Shown: positions 6,937 through 15,570 of the stretch, one piece after another
Layout of the letters: every line of letters begins with the position of its first letter
Numbering within the stretch: position 1 is the first letter of the stretch
NCBI GenBank assembly: GCA_046582115.1
Contig: JAYGFA010000096.1
Location: forward strand, 1 to 27,930
Source: UBA11889 sp046582115
Lineage (GTDB): Bacteria; Pseudomonadota; Gammaproteobacteria; Pseudomonadales; Azotimanducaceae
DNA length: 27,930 nucleotides
Direction: 5' to 3'
Made by a program: the position numbers and the translations under genes
The notes under the pieces: generated by a model
The model's input: the letters and a program-made list of their open reading frames with translations, nothing else
Database searches by the model: none
Told to the model about the DNA's origin: nothing

Positions 6937-8496
6937 TCATAACAACGATTTAATCGGAAGCAATCCATAAAACCAGACTTCCACATTTTTTAGCCACGAG
7001 GCCATGTGATCCGGATTAAAGTCGTGGCTAACGGCCCAACTGTTTACCGACAACATGTCATTCTCAATTTGTTGCGTCAGTGCTTGCGCCAACACTGGAT
7101 TCTCTATAAGCACACCAACCTCCGTATTCAACTGGGCCGAACGTGGATCCAAGTTAAAGCTTCCAATGAACAGACGAGATTGATCCACCACCATACTTTT
7201 GGCATGCAGTGAAATAGCTGCCCCGGCATTGGTTGGCGTTTGTGCAATGATCTCGTGGCGGACTGCGGCATCGTGCCGAAATTCATAAAGTTCGATTCCA
7301 GCCTGAAGCATTGATTTCCGCTGTTGCTGATAACCACTAAACGCCATCGGATTGTCGGTCGACAACATCGAATTCGTCACGATTTTCACCCGTACGCCCT
7401 CGGCCACCTTCTTTGCCAACAAGGCAATACCGTCCTCGGGAAATATTAAATAGGGCGTTTGAATCAGTATCAATTGCCGGGCTCCCGCGACTTCCGCAAT
7501 TAATCGCCCATAGGTCTTCTGGTCCGACGCTGCTTTCGTTTTGCCCGGCGAATCGTCAATGAACTCTACGTCGGTCCATACCATATCCGCCACGATGTCT
7601 CGAATGCGCGGCGAGACGTCCGCAATCCTTTGCCGCATCTTGGGATCGAAATTTGCCGGATCATTGGCATAAGCACGCAGTTCAATACGAATGTGTTGCC
7701 CCGCTTCAGTATCCGGTACATCGAGCAAGCGTTCGAGGGGTAGCGCCAGCGAACTGTCCCAAAACTCATCAAAATTTTCTTTAACCTTCACGTTAACCGC
7801 TCCCGCAAGCAAGATGTCCCGATCGCGAAAGTTGTAGACCGCGTCATAATCAAAATACTCGTCGGCCATATTTCGACCACCCGTGATCGAAATACGATCA
7901 TCGAAGATAGCGACCTTGTCATGCATTCTTTGATTGAAATTTTTGAAATCGGAAAAGAGGTAAAACAAACGCTCAAGAATCGAAACACCGACGTGGTGTG
8001 TGGGGTTGTATATGCGTAGCTCGACGTTGGGGTGGTGATTAAGACTTGCTAATACACGGTTTTCCGCCTCCAGTAGAAAGTCATCGACTAAAACACGGAC
8101 GTGGACGCCGCGGTCGGCCGCTGCCAGAAGCGCTTCCGCCGCCAAGATTCCGATATTGTCCGTTCCCCAAATAAAATACTGGACATCGATCGTCCGTTGC
8201 GCGCGTTCCGCTAGCCACGCGCGAGCGAGGAGGGCATCTTCCCCAGACTCTAGGATATAGACACCGGTCTTTTGATGACTTTTCGCAGCGCAATCAGGAC
8301 AATATGTGTTTAACCAGGCGGGTAAGGCAGAGGTCCCTTGGGCCCACGTACTAACACTCGCCAACAGGAACAGCCCGATCGGTACTAAAGCTGCAATCGT
8401 AGCGGGATTCCAAAGCTTCTGGTTCACCGTGGGTTTCTCCCGGGTATCTGCGAGAGCCTTGTGTCGAGATCTTAGCACCCAATCAAATAGGTACAC
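6937..8496 (-). CDS. Phospholipase D superfamily protein, ClsC-like cardiolipin synthase
   Basis: The 519-residue protein carries two complete HKD motifs: H192/K194/D199 in HDKVAIFDD followed by GGRNMADEYFD, and H431/K433/D438 in HAKSMVVDQ followed by IGSFNLDPRSAQLNTE. The preceding RTIDVQYFIWGTDNIG and DRGVHVRVLVDDF segments are typical of the YmdC/ClsC type of cardiolipin synthase or related transphosphatidylases. An N-terminal hydrophobic segment (about residues 32-52) should anchor it in the inner membrane or act as a signal peptide. The start is an unusual GTG at 8496 without a good ribosome binding site, so the N-terminus is uncertain. It precedes the acyltransferase gene and diverges from the GMC gene. 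Confidence 0.9.
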   Translation of the reverse strand: MYLFDWVLRSRHKALADTREKPTVNQKLWNPATIAALVPIGLFLLASVSTWAQGTSALPAWLNTYCPDCAAKSHQKTGVYILESGEDALLARAWLAERAQRTIDVQYFIWGTDNIGILAAEALLAAADRGVHVRVLVDDFLLEAENRVLASLNHHPNVELRIYNPTHHVGVSILERLFYLFSDFKNFNQRMHDKVAIFDDRISITGGRNMADEYFDYDAVYNFRDRDILLAGAVNVKVKENFDEFWDSSLALPLERLLDVPDTEAGQHIRIELRAYANDPANFDPKMRQRIADVSPRIRDIVADMVWTDVEFIDDSPGKTKAASDQKTYGRLIAEVAGARQLILIQTPYLIFPEDGIALLAKKVAEGVRVKIVTNSMLSTDNPMAFSGYQQQRKSMLQAGIELYEFRHDAAVRHEIIAQTPTNAGAAISLHAKSMVVDQSRLFIGSFNLDPRSAQLNTEVGVLIENPVLAQALTQQIENDMLSVNSWAVSHDFNPDHMASWLKNVEVWFYGLLPIKSLL

Positions 8497-8570
8497 TTGG
8501 CAGCTATCTACGCATTTATCAATGATGCCGTATCAGTAATTTTACGAACCTTGTGGATAATGGGTGCCTA

Positions 8571-10247
8571 ATGGACACGTTCGACTACATTATCATCGGT
8601 GCCGGGTCTGCTGGTTGTGTGCTTGCTCGGAGACTCAGTGAAGAAGGAGACAACAGTGTCTTGTTACTCGAAGCGGGCGGCGTCGACCGTCACCCCTCGC
8701 TTCGCATGCCCGCTGCCTTTTCTCTGCCAGTCAATGATTCGCGCTTCAACTGGCGGTATATGAGCGAACCCGAAGCCGCGCTGAACCACCGTCAGATGAG
8801 TTGCCCTCGGGGTCGCGTACTCGGCGGATCGTCCTCCATTAATGGCATGGTTCATGTACGTGGCCATCCGTTGAATTTTGAACGTTGGCAAGACATGGGG
8901 GCGGCGGGTTGGAGCTACAGCCATGTCCTTCCGTATTTCAAAAAATCGGAAGACGCGCTTTGGCTTGATGCCCCAAATCAATACCGGGGTAAGGGGGGGC
9001 CGCTGAAGATTTCACGAGGTACAAAACAAAACACCTTATATGACGACTTCTTATTGGCAACGGAACAAGCCGGCTACCGCCTGAGTCAGGATCTCAACGG
9101 TTTTCAACAGGAGGGGTTCGGCGATCTAGAAATGACCGTCTCGAAAGGCCAAAGATGCAGCGCGTCGCGTGCTTATCTTGCCCCGGCGAATCGAGAGCAC
9201 AGCCTGACGATACGACTTCACACCTTGGTGGAGAAGCTCGAATGCAACACCGAGCGCGTCACTGCCGTTCGTTACCACGACGGAAGGCGACAACTTTTGG
9301 CGTACGCCAACAAGGAAGTGATTCTCGCTGCTGGTGCAATTGGCTCACCGCAACTCTTGATGCTCTCCGGTATTGGACCCGAACATTCGCTAGAACCCCA
9401 TTCAATCTCACCCGTTAAGATACTTCCCGCCGTGGGCCAAAATCTGATGGATCACTTAGAAATCTATCTACAGCGATCTTGCCCTCGGCGATACTCGTTA
9501 AACAAATGGCTAAATCCCGTGGGTCGCGCCTCCATTGGAGCGCAATGGCTGTCTATGAAAACCGGCCTCGGTACCACGAACCATTTCGAAGTCGGCGGGT
9601 TCGTCCGTAGTCGTGAGGGCGTTGAGTCGCCTGATATTCAATTTCACTTTCTACCCGCTGCCATCTCGTACGATGGAGTGGTTAAACGTCAGACGAGCGG
9701 TTTTCAGGTCCACGTTGGTCCTATGCAGAGTCCGAGTCGGGGCAGCATCACCTTGCGCTCCACGAATCCGCGAGAAAAACCAGCCATTCGTTTTAACTAC
9801 ATGACCCACTCGAGTGACTGGGAGGTTTTTCGCCGCGCGGTGAGACTCGCACGAGAGATATTCAACCAGCCTACTTTGGACCGGTACCCCGGCGAGGAAT
9901 TATCACCAGGATCCGAAAGCGATAGCGACTCGGCAATTGATGCCTTTATCCGCAGAAACGCGGAAAGCGCTTACCATCCTTGCGGAACGTGCCGCATGGG
10001 TATTGATGAAGGATCAGTCGTCGACCCCGACTGCCGTGTACACGGCCTGGAAAACTTACGCGTCGTCGATGCTTCCGTGTTTCCACGGATCACTAACGGT
10101 AATCTCAACGCACCTACCATCATGTTGGCCGAAAAAATAGCCGACACTATCAAGGGAATAGAGCCGATGCATGAAACGCAGCCTTATTTTATAGACCCGG
10201 AATGGCTCGCACGACAACGCCCCCAAGAGCCGCTACGTGCGGTTTAA
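8571..10247 (+). CDS. GMC family FAD-dependent oxidoreductase (choline/alcohol dehydrogenase-like)
   Basis: The 558-residue flavoenzyme opens with the FAD-binding fingerprint IIIGAGSAGCVLARRLSE (G10, G12, G15) and LLLEAGG. GGSSSINGMVHVRGHP is the first GMC signature, and GAIGSPQLLMLSGIGP the second. The C-terminal active-site pair is H469 in AYHPCGTCRMG and N513 in GNLNAPTIMLAEKIA. Members oxidise alcohols such as choline, alkanols or polyols; motifs alone do not fix the substrate. I chose the ATG at 8571 because the FAD motif then lies at the normal distance from the N-terminus; an in-frame GTG at 8553 is possible. It stands alone, diverging from the phospholipase D-like gene by 74 bp and converging on the S9 peptidase gene. 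Confidence 0.93.
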   Translation: MDTFDYIIIGAGSAGCVLARRLSEEGDNSVLLLEAGGVDRHPSLRMPAAFSLPVNDSRFNWRYMSEPEAALNHRQMSCPRGRVLGGSSSINGMVHVRGHPLNFERWQDMGAAGWSYSHVLPYFKKSEDALWLDAPNQYRGKGGPLKISRGTKQNTLYDDFLLATEQAGYRLSQDLNGFQQEGFGDLEMTVSKGQRCSASRAYLAPANREHSLTIRLHTLVEKLECNTERVTAVRYHDGRRQLLAYANKEVILAAGAIGSPQLLMLSGIGPEHSLEPHSISPVKILPAVGQNLMDHLEIYLQRSCPRRYSLNKWLNPVGRASIGAQWLSMKTGLGTTNHFEVGGFVRSREGVESPDIQFHFLPAAISYDGVVKRQTSGFQVHVGPMQSPSRGSITLRSTNPREKPAIRFNYMTHSSDWEVFRRAVRLAREIFNQPTLDRYPGEELSPGSESDSDSAIDAFIRRNAESAYHPCGTCRMGIDEGSVVDPDCRVHGLENLRVVDASVFPRITNGNLNAPTIMLAEKIADTIKGIEPMHETQPYFIDPEWLARQRPQEPLRAV

Positions 10248-10298
10248 TTGCTGAACTGGGCCACCTGATTCGTTGGTTACCAGAACGCCGCGTATCCA

Positions 10299-12266
10299 CT
10301 ACAAATACTTCTCAAGGAATTGCTCCATCAACTCTAGATGCTTCACGCGATTCTCCGGTTTATAGAATCCGTGGCCTTCATTGGAGATGACAACGTATTC
10401 GTACGGATGCCCGCGCCGTTTCAGCTCGTCCGCCAGCTTATTGGCGTGCACCACGGGTGCTCGGTCGTCTTCTTCTCCCTGAATCAATAACACCGGCGCC
10501 TTGAGTTCACCAACACGCTGAAGTGGAGAAAACTCCGCAAACTCGTCTTTGTCTTTTCCCAATGCTTTCTCGAGATAGCGGCGCCCACTAAAACGGCCAC
10601 GGATATCACCGGCCGAATACATTAAGTTAAAGTCATAAACGCCCACTACACCGATGGCGGCCTTGTACAAGTCTGGTTCGATGATGGACGCCTGCAATGC
10701 AGAATAGCCGCCAAAGCTCGCTCCCATAATGGCAATACGCTCAGGGTCGATAGGGAAGTTCTTGATGACATATCGAGTCGCGTCAATGACATCGTACTGA
10801 ATTTTTCTACCCCATTCACGAAACCCGGCTGCCTCAAAATCCGCGCCAAATCCCCCCGATCCTCGAAAATTAACTTGTAGAACCGCGTACCCTCGGCTCG
10901 CTAAAAATTGCGATTCTTTATCGTAGCCCCATGCATCAAAAGGGCCGTGCGGGCCACCGTGCGGATTTACAACGAGAGGCAGGGCGCCCGTTTGACCAGG
11001 AGGAGTCGTGAGTAAACCGGTAATGTGGAGCCCGTCCCGCGCCTTAAACTCAATGGGCTGGACGCTGCCCGAAAGATCTTGATTGACCCAGGGCCGCATT
11101 CCACTAAACGGGATTAGACCGCCCGCTTTTTTGTCAAAAAGATAATAAAACCCTGGATTGCGATCGCTTGATACATGAATCACTTGCGAAGAGCCGTTAC
11201 TAGTTGCATTAACAATTTCAACCCTGGAATCGGGAAACGTCGCACGGAGTGATTGCGTGACCGCAGCCCGTTCATGATTCGGATCAAGATAGTGCAATTC
11301 CGGCCTGCCGATACCCGCTACAAACGCATACGCATTGCCATCTCTATCAATCTTGATATCAAGCACGTCGGCGACACGATCACGATAAATGGTTTCGATA
11401 CGCTTTAGATCAAGTGATGCTTTAACTACCGCCTTGGTACCGCCATCACGATTGTCGAGTGCCAAAATCGAGTTGCCTTCGTCGGTGAACGCGATTGGTT
11501 CCAACATCCCGCCCGGATACGGCAATTTCAGTAATTCTACCCAGTCGAGCGAGTCGGGCGCCTTGTATGCCAAGAACTGCTCGTAATATTCGGTCATACC
11601 CCAGGCATAGCGTACCCGATCCTCATCGTCGAGCAGGACGTCACCGGCTCCGGACGGCAGCTGCGCAATACGTCGCATGGACGAATTAAAGGTGTGAAGT
11701 TTGTAGATTCCCGACCGCGCACCGCTGAACGAGATGGTTCGAATCAGTACGTAATTTGGTTCGTCAGGAAGTGGATCAAGCATCATGGCCCAGCCACCAA
11801 AGCCGACACCATTGTTTGGTGAACGCGACTTTCTCTTACCCGGCGGCAGACGGAACGTGAAAATTCGCCTTTCCTTTTTTCCGTTTACGTTGACGGCGAA
11901 TAGCTCGCCACCGACGAAAGGTTGTTCCCGCATCGACGGGATAAACCGTTGAATCCCTACGACCAAACGCTCGTTGCTCGACCAGTAATATTCCCCGACC
12001 TCTTCGTTAGAACCGGTAAAAAAGATCTGATTGACCGCGTCCTGCTTTGCGCGATCGTAAACGATGACTCGATTTCGCCCATTGACCTTGGTCATGAACG
12101 CGAGGTACTCGCCGCCGGGCGATATACGTACTGAAAAAATCTCATCGAACTTACTGAAGTGTTCGACGGGTGGAAGCGAAGCAGCCGCAGCAATGCCGCC
12201 AAAAAACACAAGACAGCAGACGATCAACGGCCATCGGTATTGGTTGGTACGCGTTCTTTTATTCAT
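10299..12266 (-). CDS. Exported S9 (prolyl oligopeptidase) family peptidase
   Basis: The 655-residue protein has an N-terminal signal peptide (basic start, then LIVCCLVFFGGIAAAAS). A beta-propeller-like region (about 40-400) follows, then a C-terminal alpha/beta hydrolase domain. The catalytic triad is visible: S517 in GASFGGYSA, D600 in QGEEDDRAP (the usual HG of this motif is QG here) and H632 in NEGHGFYKPENR. VNPHGGPHGPFDAWGYD and GSGGFGADFEAAG are typical of dipeptidyl/acylaminoacyl peptidases. It should hydrolyse short peptides in the periplasm or at the cell surface. The gene lies 132 bp downstream of the TonB receptor gene on the same strand, beyond a terminator, which suggests a shared physiological theme but partly separate transcription. 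Confidence 0.93.
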   Translation of the reverse strand: MNKRTRTNQYRWPLIVCCLVFFGGIAAAASLPPVEHFSKFDEIFSVRISPGGEYLAFMTKVNGRNRVIVYDRAKQDAVNQIFFTGSNEEVGEYYWSSNERLVVGIQRFIPSMREQPFVGGELFAVNVNGKKERRIFTFRLPPGKRKSRSPNNGVGFGGWAMMLDPLPDEPNYVLIRTISFSGARSGIYKLHTFNSSMRRIAQLPSGAGDVLLDDEDRVRYAWGMTEYYEQFLAYKAPDSLDWVELLKLPYPGGMLEPIAFTDEGNSILALDNRDGGTKAVVKASLDLKRIETIYRDRVADVLDIKIDRDGNAYAFVAGIGRPELHYLDPNHERAAVTQSLRATFPDSRVEIVNATSNGSSQVIHVSSDRNPGFYYLFDKKAGGLIPFSGMRPWVNQDLSGSVQPIEFKARDGLHITGLLTTPPGQTGALPLVVNPHGGPHGPFDAWGYDKESQFLASRGYAVLQVNFRGSGGFGADFEAAGFREWGRKIQYDVIDATRYVIKNFPIDPERIAIMGASFGGYSALQASIIEPDLYKAAIGVVGVYDFNLMYSAGDIRGRFSGRRYLEKALGKDKDEFAEFSPLQRVGELKAPVLLIQGEEDDRAPVVHANKLADELKRRGHPYEYVVISNEGHGFYKPENRVKHLELMEQFLEKYL

Positions 12267-12350
12267 AGCGCGAATATGCCCTCATCCTTTAATGGGATAC
12301 TACTTTGGCCAGCGGTTTGCGTTAAGCCGTATGTTGGTCGTATCGAACGC

Positions 12351-12373
12351 AAAAAAAGCGGGCTTACGCCCGC
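12351..12373 (-). terminator. Intrinsic terminator of the TonB receptor gene
   Basis: On the minus strand GCGGGC, loop GTAA and GCCCGC form a perfect 6-bp GC-rich hairpin followed directly by seven T residues (complement of 12351-12357). It begins about 25 bases after the receptor stop codon. This is the clearest rho-independent terminator in the window. It separates the receptor from the downstream S9 peptidase gene, which should therefore depend on read-through or on its own promoter in 12267-12350. Confidence 0.88.
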
Positions 12374-12398
12374 CTTAGTACAACTGAACTACTCAGAA

Positions 12399-15176
12399 CT
12401 AGAAGCTATGGCTTACTCCCAAGGTGATGTATCGACCCATAAAGTCGTAGCTGACATCAGCTGAAGAATAAAAACCGTTAAAGATCCGCGGTGGCTCCTC
12501 ATCCAGGAGATTGGATACCACCACACGAACTCGCGTGCCTTGACCCACGTCGTAGCCACCCGACAGCGTCAAGTAGCGGACCTGTTCGATGCTGCGACTG
12601 GCGACGTCGGGACCACCGTTACAAAAGTCGTCTTCACACTCGCGGAAATCACTGTAAGAATTCACGCGAATGCTTGCGTCGTAGTCGCCTTTCGACCAAT
12701 CGACGTCCAGTATCCAGCGATCACTGAGTATCGTACCGCAATCGTAGATATCGAGACATGACTGGACGTTCGTCACAGGCTGACCGTCGGCGTCCACACC
12801 CCCGGGGGTCTTGATATCGAACTCGTCGATCTGGGTGTAATCCCAACTGATCGCGAAACTACCCGCCTTTGCATGATCCCAGCGGTAATCGATCTGGAAA
12901 TCGATTCCGGAGGTTTCTACCACACCAATATTGGTCGTCCTAGCATAGACATTGGTGATTCGACCGACCGAGTTGCGCTCAATCTTGTCGCAATATTGAC
13001 GCTGGTCCGATGGGGCTTGATAACACATGCCGAGAATCGTTCCCACACCAATAGTTCCAATGGTGTTCGAGATCTCGTACTGCCAGGTATCAATGGTGAT
13101 ATCCAAGTTTTCGATGAAGTTAGGTCGAATGACAAATCCGTACAAAAACGCATCCGACGTTTCTGGTTCAAGTTGTGGGTTGCCGCCGAGCCGCGCCCGC
13201 AGCTGCGTGTCCGGATCCGTCGTTCCGCCGACGAAGCCGTCCGCGTCGCAGTTCGCGGTCACGTTGGCGTTTGTGCCGTATTGACCAACCACGGTAGAAC
13301 AGGGATCGACCGCCGCCGGAAAGCTGTCAAATTGACCTGAGAACATGGCGGCAATAGATGGCGCATTAAACGCTTCTGATACCGTCGTCCGGAACGCGAT
13401 CCAATCGCGGAAATCCCAACGAAATCCGTACTTACTGTTTGACGTCCGACCAAAGTTACTGTAGTCGGAAGCACGCACCGAGAACTCAAGATCCAGAATG
13501 CCCAAATTTTCGGTATCAAAAATCGGCGCAAGGAACTCGATGTAAGCCTCATCAACCTCGTATGAACCGCGCGTACTCTCACCCTTGTTTCCGGTGGTAT
13601 CGCCCATTTCGGTGAGAGGGTCCTCAACGAAAGCGCCACGCTCATTGCGATGTTCCCAACCCATCGCCACCCCGAGATTTCCAGCGGGTAGTTCATAGAT
13701 GTTGTTATTACTCACGTTGACCTGAACAGATTTCTGTTCTTGGGTCGTCTTGGCGGTACCGACATAGGAGATATAGTCGATTTGGTCCTGGCTTATCGTT
13801 CCAGGTCCGCCAAATAGATTCAGCGGTACGCACGGGTCAGCGCACGTTCCGCTCAGTGCATTCAGAACTCGACTCCGGATGAACCGACCCTGGTTGGTAT
13901 CCGTGCCGTCGGTACGGCCATAGTTAATGGACGCATCGATTGACCAACCCTTGATTTCATACTCGAGCGCACCCACCAACCGATAGGTATCGATATCCTG
14001 GAGGAAGTTTCGACTACCGGCTTCCACCATCCGCCGCCGAACGTCGATAAAGTCTCGACCGAACGGATTGTGCGCTTGAGCTGCCTCAATCGTCAGACCT
14101 TCAGAAATGATGAAGAGAGGCGTCGGAGCAAGGAGCTGATCGGACTTACGATTGATGTAAGACAATTCCATGACAGCTGTTAGAGCGTCACGAATTTCGT
14201 AATGGCCGGTTGCAAAGACGTTGGTCCGCTCTTGGGGTGTATAGATGTAGTTCTCGGGCTGGTAGTTATAGTAAGAGCCTTCGCCCACATCGGAATTCCC
14301 TGAAAACTGGAAAGAACTCCAGACGGAACTGGGATTGTTGCCACCAGGGCCCCACAAATAAGGGCCGGAAGGCGATACTGCGTCCCAAGCCTCATTACCC
14401 GCGGCGCCTAGTCGATCAATAATGGTGCCTTCTGGCGTTGCCGAGGAGCCTAGACCCTCAAACGAACCGTCGTTGACCGACCAGTCGTACCAGCGATCCT
14501 GGTTTGACCAACCACGACTACCCGCCATGACGTCGTTCATTTCGTAATGGCCGATCGCGACAGTCACGTTACCGCGGTCGCTCGACGAACCCATCGTGAC
14601 ATTAACATCGCTGATTTGGCCATCGCTCTCTGCTGAAACACCGCTGTACCCAGCGAGTGTGACGCCTTCGAAATCACGCCGCGTGATCACATTTACCACC
14701 CCGGCGATAGCGTCGGATCCGTAGATCGTGGATGCACCATCGTTTAAGACCTCGATGCGCTCGATCATGTTCGGCGCAATGGCGTTCAAGTCAACGGTGC
14801 CACCCGTGGAGTAGGGCACATGCCGTCGACCATTGATCAATACAAGGGTCCGGCTTGAGCCGAGGCCCCGCAGACTGATTTGTGTTGACCCGTTACCACC
14901 GTTGTTATTTTGCGCGTTGAGACCACCAACGTTCTCCGGCAAATCTTGCAGAAAATCGCCGATAGACGTCACCCCCAACTTCTCGATTTCAAACCTATCG
15001 AGAATCTTGATTGGCGCAGTAGTTTCTGTATTAGATCGCGCGATTCGGGACCCGGTGACGATAACCTCTTCAATATCGGCATCGGTGTCGGACTCTTCCG
15101 AAATAACCGGATTCGTCCAGATAACGGCCATTGCCCCCGCAACCACAGCCGCTTTAAAAGACTTAAATGAATTCAT
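12399..15176 (-). CDS. TonB-dependent outer membrane receptor
   Basis: The 925-residue protein has a signal peptide (about residues 1-26, AAVVAGAMAVIWTNPVIS) and a TonB-box-like stretch IEEVIVTGSRIARS. The plug domain (about 45-165) contains SIGDFLQDLPENVGG, LRGLGSSRTLVLINGRR, IERIEVLNDGASTIYGSDAIAGVVNVITRR. A long beta-barrel follows, ending in the outer membrane signature FMGRYITLGVSHSF with a terminal Phe. It should import a scarce substrate using TonB energy. The class resembles the large receptors common in marine gammaproteobacteria, often used for peptides, glycans or other oligomers rather than only siderophores. The ATG at 15176 has AAGAGGGG just upstream. The adjacent S9 exported peptidase supports, but does not prove, a peptide-related substrate. 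Confidence 0.95.
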   Translation of the reverse strand: MNSFKSFKAAVVAGAMAVIWTNPVISEESDTDADIEEVIVTGSRIARSNTETTAPIKILDRFEIEKLGVTSIGDFLQDLPENVGGLNAQNNNGGNGSTQISLRGLGSSRTLVLINGRRHVPYSTGGTVDLNAIAPNMIERIEVLNDGASTIYGSDAIAGVVNVITRRDFEGVTLAGYSGVSAESDGQISDVNVTMGSSSDRGNVTVAIGHYEMNDVMAGSRGWSNQDRWYDWSVNDGSFEGLGSSATPEGTIIDRLGAAGNEAWDAVSPSGPYLWGPGGNNPSSVWSSFQFSGNSDVGEGSYYNYQPENYIYTPQERTNVFATGHYEIRDALTAVMELSYINRKSDQLLAPTPLFIISEGLTIEAAQAHNPFGRDFIDVRRRMVEAGSRNFLQDIDTYRLVGALEYEIKGWSIDASINYGRTDGTDTNQGRFIRSRVLNALSGTCADPCVPLNLFGGPGTISQDQIDYISYVGTAKTTQEQKSVQVNVSNNNIYELPAGNLGVAMGWEHRNERGAFVEDPLTEMGDTTGNKGESTRGSYEVDEAYIEFLAPIFDTENLGILDLEFSVRASDYSNFGRTSNSKYGFRWDFRDWIAFRTTVSEAFNAPSIAAMFSGQFDSFPAAVDPCSTVVGQYGTNANVTANCDADGFVGGTTDPDTQLRARLGGNPQLEPETSDAFLYGFVIRPNFIENLDITIDTWQYEISNTIGTIGVGTILGMCYQAPSDQRQYCDKIERNSVGRITNVYARTTNIGVVETSGIDFQIDYRWDHAKAGSFAISWDYTQIDEFDIKTPGGVDADGQPVTNVQSCLDIYDCGTILSDRWILDVDWSKGDYDASIRVNSYSDFRECEDDFCNGGPDVASRSIEQVRYLTLSGGYDVGQGTRVRVVVSNLLDEEPPRIFNGFYSSADVSYDFMGRYITLGVSHSF

Positions 15177-15203
15177 AGCCCCTCTTCACCTTTACCTAGG
15201 AGT

Positions 15204-15238
15204 TTTGCGGCGCAAACTATTGCAAATTTGTTACAAAT
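15204..15238 (-). promoter_or_regulatory. Dyad-rich leader/operator region of the TonB receptor gene
   Basis: TTTGCG-G-CGCAAA (15204-15216) and ATTTGT-T-ACAAAT (15226-15238) are both perfect 6+1+6 dyads whose centres are 22 bp apart, close to two helical turns. CAAATTTG (15223-15230) is a further palindrome overlapping the second. They lie 28-62 bp upstream of the receptor ATG, where an operator or 5' UTR structure is expected. No known regulator site is recognised. Confidence 0.4.
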
Positions 15239-15419
15239 CAGCAACAAGAAATATTCATCAGTCGCAATATTCGCATCATATCAAATATTCTAGTTATTCC
15301 TAAATAGAATAAGCCTATATCGGTAGCACATCGAATGCTGGGATGGATATTTCGTTTGTTCCCCAAAGATCAATGAATACGTACGTCTCATCCAGTTCCC
15401 AGCACAGGAACAGCCGTCG

Positions 15420-15566
15420 ATGGACGAGAACTTCGACGCTTTTCGTTTTTCGTTCATCGCCCCGGGTTTAACTTCAATTGAGTGCAGTGACGAAAGAACC
15501 TTACGGGTCGTCGGGACAATGTCTGCCGGATATTTTCTTGTGTACTTAGTAGAATCGTGCCCATAA
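15420..15566 (+). CDS. Possible small protein upstream of the flavin monooxygenase (48 aa)
   Basis: An ATG at 15420 opens 48 codons ending at TAA 15564-15566, only 4 bp before the monooxygenase ATG. AGGAA at 15406-15410 lies 9 bases upstream, a better ribosome binding site than the following gene has, so translation of this ORF could couple to it. The product begins MDENFDAFRFSFIAPG and ends in a hydrophobic stretch (SAGYFLVYLV) with two cysteines. No family is recognised. It may equally be a chance ORF or a leader peptide. Confidence 0.3.
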   Translation: MDENFDAFRFSFIAPGLTSIECSDERTLRVVGTMSAGYFLVYLVESCP

Positions 15567-15570
15567 CTCT

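Larger units (their letters stand above)
15177..15570. other. 394-bp divergent control region
   Basis: This is the only gap longer than 300 bases. Its left third (15177-15310) is AT-rich and carries the dyads described for the TonB receptor leader. Its right part (15420-15566) contains a 48-codon ORF with a plausible ribosome binding site. I see no tRNA, terminator or mobile element in it. A TAGAAT hexamer at 15550-15555 resembles a -10 box for the monooxygenase gene, but no matching -35 was found. Confidence 0.6.

Noticed and set aside
12873..13340. 155-residue plus-strand open frame opposite the TonB receptor
   Set aside because: It is inside the receptor barrel-coding region and lacks recognisable motifs or a ribosome binding site; a shadow frame.
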